From NCBI GenBank assembly GCA_965200925.1, contig OZ241738.1:2232001-2296000 (forward strand): DNA of 64,000 nt, given 5' to 3'. Shown here piece after piece: positions 61,493-64,000 of this stretch. Positions within the stretch are counted from its first letter, which is position 1. Every line of letters starts with the position of its first letter. The translations under genes were made by a program, and so were the position numbers. Source of the stretch: WTGU01 sp965200925. Lineage in GTDB: Bacteria; Pseudomonadota; Alphaproteobacteria; UBA828. The notes under the pieces are model-generated. The model was not told where the DNA came from. It saw only the letters and a list, made by a program, of their open reading frames with translations, and did no database searches.

Positions 61493-61515
61493 GGGCGGCG
61501 CGCCCGGCGCCTGCC

Positions 61516-63495
61516 CTAACGGAAGGCGAAGTCGGCGGGGTCGAGCTCGGCCGTCATCCGCCAGTAGTCGACCAGGCGCCAGGGCGAGTTGGCGAACACC
61601 CGCCCGCGCCGGTTCCTGTACCAGTTGCCCATGCCGGGGTGGCTCCACACCATGCCTTCGTGGGCGCGGTCGACTCGTTCGTTGTAGGCGTCGTGCACCT
61701 CCTGGCGGCATTCCATGGACGCCCGGCCGGTCTCGATCAACTCGCGCAGGCAGCGCAGGGCATAGCGCACTTGGCACTCGGTGTGGAAGATCGCGCTGCC
61801 CCCGTGGCCGAGATTGGTGTTGGGGCCGTAGAGGACGAAGAAGTTGGGAAAGCCCGGAACCGCGATGCCGAGATAGGCTTTCGGGTCGTCCTCGCCCCAC
61901 AGCGCGCGAAGGCGGCACCCGCCCCGGCCCGTGATCTCCATCGGCCACAACATGCGGGCGGCATGAAACCCGGTGGCCAGCACCAGGACGTCCGCCCGGT
62001 GCGCCGTGCCGTCCCCGGTGACGATGGCGTCGGGCGTAATCCGCGCGATCGGCGCCGTCACCAGCGCAACGTTGTCGCGCTTGAGCGTCCGATACCAGTG
62101 ATTGTCGATCAGGATGCGCTTGCCGTAGGGCGGATAGTCGGGGACGACCTTCGCCAGGAGCGCGGGGTCGTCGCCGATCTCCCGGGTCAGCCATTTGAGG
62201 ATGCTCCGGCGGTGGCGCTCGTTGATCGCGTTGACCGAACGCGCCGGGTGCGGCCATGCCGGGTCGATCTGCAAGGCCTCGTGGATGCCGTCGGCGAAGC
62301 CCCAGAACAGGGTGAAGCGATACCATTTGGCGTAATAGGGCAGATGCCGAAGGACCCATTTCGTGCCTTCGCCGACCGACCGGTGGTAGTTCGGGTTCCG
62401 CACCACCCAGTGGGGGGAGCGCTGGAAGATCGTGAGCCGCCCGACCTGCGGCGCGATCGTCGGCGCGACCTGCATCCCGCTGGCGCCGGTGCCGATCATG
62501 GCCACGTTCCTGCCGCGGAGATCGTGTTCGTGCTCCCAGCGGCCGGTGTGGAAGGCGGGACCGCGGAACGTGTCCAGCCCCGGAATCGACGGCAGCTTCG
62601 GCCGGTTGAGCTGGCCCACCGCGCAGAGGACGGCGTTCGCGTGCGCCTGTCGCTCGGCGCCGTCCGGCCCGCGAACCGTGAGGCGCCACAGGGCCGCCGC
62701 CTCGTCCCAGGCGGCGGACACGACCTCCGTGCGGAAGCGGATCGACGGTCTGATGCCGTAGGAGTCGGCGCAGCGTTCGAAATAGGCCTGGAGCGCGTCG
62801 CGCCTGGAATAGAAATCGGGCCAGCCGTGGTTGGGCGCGAAGGAATAGGAATAGAAATGGTTCGGCGTATCGACGCCGCAGCCGGGGTAACGGTTCTCGT
62901 ACCAGGTGCCGCCCACCGTGTCGTTCTTCTCGAAGATCTCGAACGGGATTCCCGCCTCGCGCAGGCGGATCGCGGCGCAGAGCCCGGACATGCCGGCGCC
63001 GACGACGGCGACCTTGAAGCCTTCGAGCGCCTGCCGCGGCGGCGCAGCGCGCCAGGAGATGCCCCGCGGGTCCCGATCCTCGAGGGCCATCTCCTCCAGC
63101 ATCATCGGGACGTATTCCGCCGGCACCGTCTCACCGACGCAGACGCTCATCATCCGGCGCAGCAGCGGCGCGGACGGAACGCGACGCAGGGAACGGCCCT
63201 CGGCCGCATGGGCCTCCAGAACCTCGACCAGCCGCGCGCGCACGGCGCGCTGCCGTTCTTCCGGCACATGGTGCGCGTAGTCCCACGGGCCGGTAAGGTA
63301 GGGCGCGAATTCGTCGAGCAGCGCTTCGGCACCGGTGAGTTGCACGAGCACCATCAGAAGCGGCCCGATGTCGGCGTCGTCGAGCGCGCGGCGCAGGCGT
63401 GCGCCGTCGGCGACGAGCGCACGGGCGGACCAAGCCGCATGCCCCTCGGGTCGGTGAGCGTCGTCGGAGACGTCGCGAAGGCGGGCGGTGTTCAT
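61516..63495 (-). CDS. Flavin-binding monooxygenase, Baeyer-Villiger type
   Basis: 659 residues. A roughly 150-residue N-terminal extension precedes the FAD motif VAVVGAGMSGLCAAIRLREA, GGTWYENRYPGCGVDT, the BVMO fingerprint region FRGPAFHTGRWEHEHDL and the NADPH Rossmann motif VAMIGTGASGMQVAPTI. The extension is as in 4-hydroxyacetophenone-type monooxygenases. They insert oxygen next to a ketone using NADPH. ATG 63495. Divergent from the enolase-superfamily gene. Confidence 0.85.
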   Translation of the reverse strand: MNTARLRDVSDDAHRPEGHAAWSARALVADGARLRRALDDADIGPLLMVLVQLTGAEALLDEFAPYLTGPWDYAHHVPEERQRAVRARLVEVLEAHAAEGRSLRRVPSAPLLRRMMSVCVGETVPAEYVPMMLEEMALEDRDPRGISWRAAPPRQALEGFKVAVVGAGMSGLCAAIRLREAGIPFEIFEKNDTVGGTWYENRYPGCGVDTPNHFYSYSFAPNHGWPDFYSRRDALQAYFERCADSYGIRPSIRFRTEVVSAAWDEAAALWRLTVRGPDGAERQAHANAVLCAVGQLNRPKLPSIPGLDTFRGPAFHTGRWEHEHDLRGRNVAMIGTGASGMQVAPTIAPQVGRLTIFQRSPHWVVRNPNYHRSVGEGTKWVLRHLPYYAKWYRFTLFWGFADGIHEALQIDPAWPHPARSVNAINERHRRSILKWLTREIGDDPALLAKVVPDYPPYGKRILIDNHWYRTLKRDNVALVTAPIARITPDAIVTGDGTAHRADVLVLATGFHAARMLWPMEITGRGGCRLRALWGEDDPKAYLGIAVPGFPNFFVLYGPNTNLGHGGSAIFHTECQVRYALRCLRELIETGRASMECRQEVHDAYNERVDRAHEGMVWSHPGMGNWYRNRRGRVFANSPWRLVDYWRMTAELDPADFAFR

Positions 63496-63557
63496 CGCTG
63501 GCCGGCGGCGGGGTGGATTTTCGTGACCGCGACGATCTTAGGCGCAGAGCGCGAGCG

Positions 63558-64000
63558 GTGAAACCCGGTGCTCTCGCCATCGCCCGCGTCCGCGCCTGCG
63601 CCGTGACGCCGGCGGACGCTCCGCCGGTGCGCTTCTCCGGCCGCGACGCGCCCCGGAAGGTGAACATGGAGGTCGTGCGCCTGACCCTCGCCGGCGGTCG
63701 GGAGGGCACGGCTTCGTTCCTGAGCGGCTGGCGAGACTGGGAAGGGGGCGGCGTCGTCCACGGCGTCGGCCGGCTTGCGGGTTCGGTCCTCGGCGAAAGC
63801 GTCGCCGAGCGCGCTGCGCTGACGGAAGCGTTGCTGGCGAACGCAGGCGACGGCCCCTGGCCGGCCATCTCCGTGATCGACGGCGCCATGTGGGATGCCT
63901 ACGCGCGCGCCGTCGGGCAACCGTTGTGGCGGCTTCTCGGCGGCGCGCGATCGCGCATCCCGGCCTACGCCAGCACGCCGGCCCATGCGACGATGGAGGC
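63558..64000 (+). CDS. Enolase-superfamily (mandelate racemase-like) enzyme, N-terminal part
   Basis: 147 codons run to the window edge. GTG 63558 start (KPGALAIARVRACAVTPADA), then VNMEVVRLTLAGGREGTAS and DGAMWDAYARAVGQPLWRLL, the capping domain end of mandelate racemase/muconate lactonising enzymes, followed by ARSRIPAYAST, which leads into the barrel. Catalytic residues lie beyond the window. Confidence 0.8.
   Translation, partial: MKPGALAIARVRACAVTPADAPPVRFSGRDAPRKVNMEVVRLTLAGGREGTASFLSGWRDWEGGGVVHGVGRLAGSVLGESVAERAALTEALLANAGDGPWPAISVIDGAMWDAYARAVGQPLWRLLGGARSRIPAYASTPAHATME

Overview
The window is GC-rich chromosomal DNA with tightly packed genes, many ATGA or GTGA stop/start overlaps, GGAGG-type ribosome binding sites and frequent GTG starts. 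The gene content points to an alphaproteobacterium with a broad catabolic repertoire: a dimethylglycine-type Fe-S/ETF electron-transfer module, D-tartrate dehydratase, hydantoinase/oxoprolinase pairs, a sugar-type ABC importer with HpcH aldolases, and zur-znuCB. The species cannot be named from this sequence. No rRNA, intact tRNA, CRISPR array or replication origin was seen.

Layout. 1-2.8 kb (minus): class III aminotransferase (cut by the window edge) and a HyuB with a fused acetone-carboxylase-gamma-like zinc ribbon. 2.9-5.9 kb: a scar in which a vapBC toxin-antitoxin locus is split into a vapB head and a vapC tail by about 2.7 kb holding a half tRNA-Ser, short repeats and decayed Mu-like phage head genes with an ADP-ribosyltransferase domain. 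6-13.4 kb: lipoamide dehydrogenase, an unknown protein coupled to an SDR, and a minus-strand set (GST, frameshifted amidase, Gfo/Idh/MocA, RidA). 13.5-18.1 kb: an Fe-S oxidoreductase fused to EtfB, then EtfA and guanine deaminase. 18.2-22.1 kb: a restriction-modification pair whose restriction gene is broken by an IS1595-type element carrying a methyltransferase-HNH gene. 22.1-31.6 kb: fused E1 alpha/beta dehydrogenase, two tandem KipI/KipA (PxpB/PxpC) pairs, tartrate dehydratase, an AT-rich JAB-domain gene, a beta-keto acid cleavage enzyme and cytochrome c'. 32.95-35.28 kb: a complete IS1595-type transposon with perfect terminal inverted repeats and 8-bp target duplication, encoding transposase, a Dam-type methyltransferase interrupted at a 15-G tract, and a PD-(D/E)XK nuclease. 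35.4-40.4 kb: HyuA, HyuB, a free gamma-like zinc ribbon and an isochorismatase-like hydrolase. 41.6-47.7 kb: two HpcH/HpaI aldolases and a complete sugar-type ABC importer. 47.9-49.8 kb: a solitary Dam-like methyltransferase and an enoyl-CoA hydratase. 49.8-53.4 kb: EamA transporter, zur-znuCB and hisI around a Zur-box-like site. 54.7-58.8 kb: DUF6338 protein, a proline-rich microprotein and a single-chain type ISP/IIG restriction-modification enzyme. 59-64 kb: a conserved small protein, C45 peptidase, an EEP phosphatase, a Baeyer-Villiger-type monooxygenase and the start of an enolase-superfamily gene.

How it fits together. Most of the window is catabolic: uptake, hydrolysis or cleavage of amides, hydantoin-like rings and hydroxy acids, with electrons passed through ETF and flavoproteins. 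Scattered through it are five DNA-modification loci, two of them riding on IS1595-family elements in which transposase, methyltransferase and nuclease reading frames overlap at their stop/start codons. That recurrent architecture, together with the hypermutable G tract in one methyltransferase, is the most unusual signal here.
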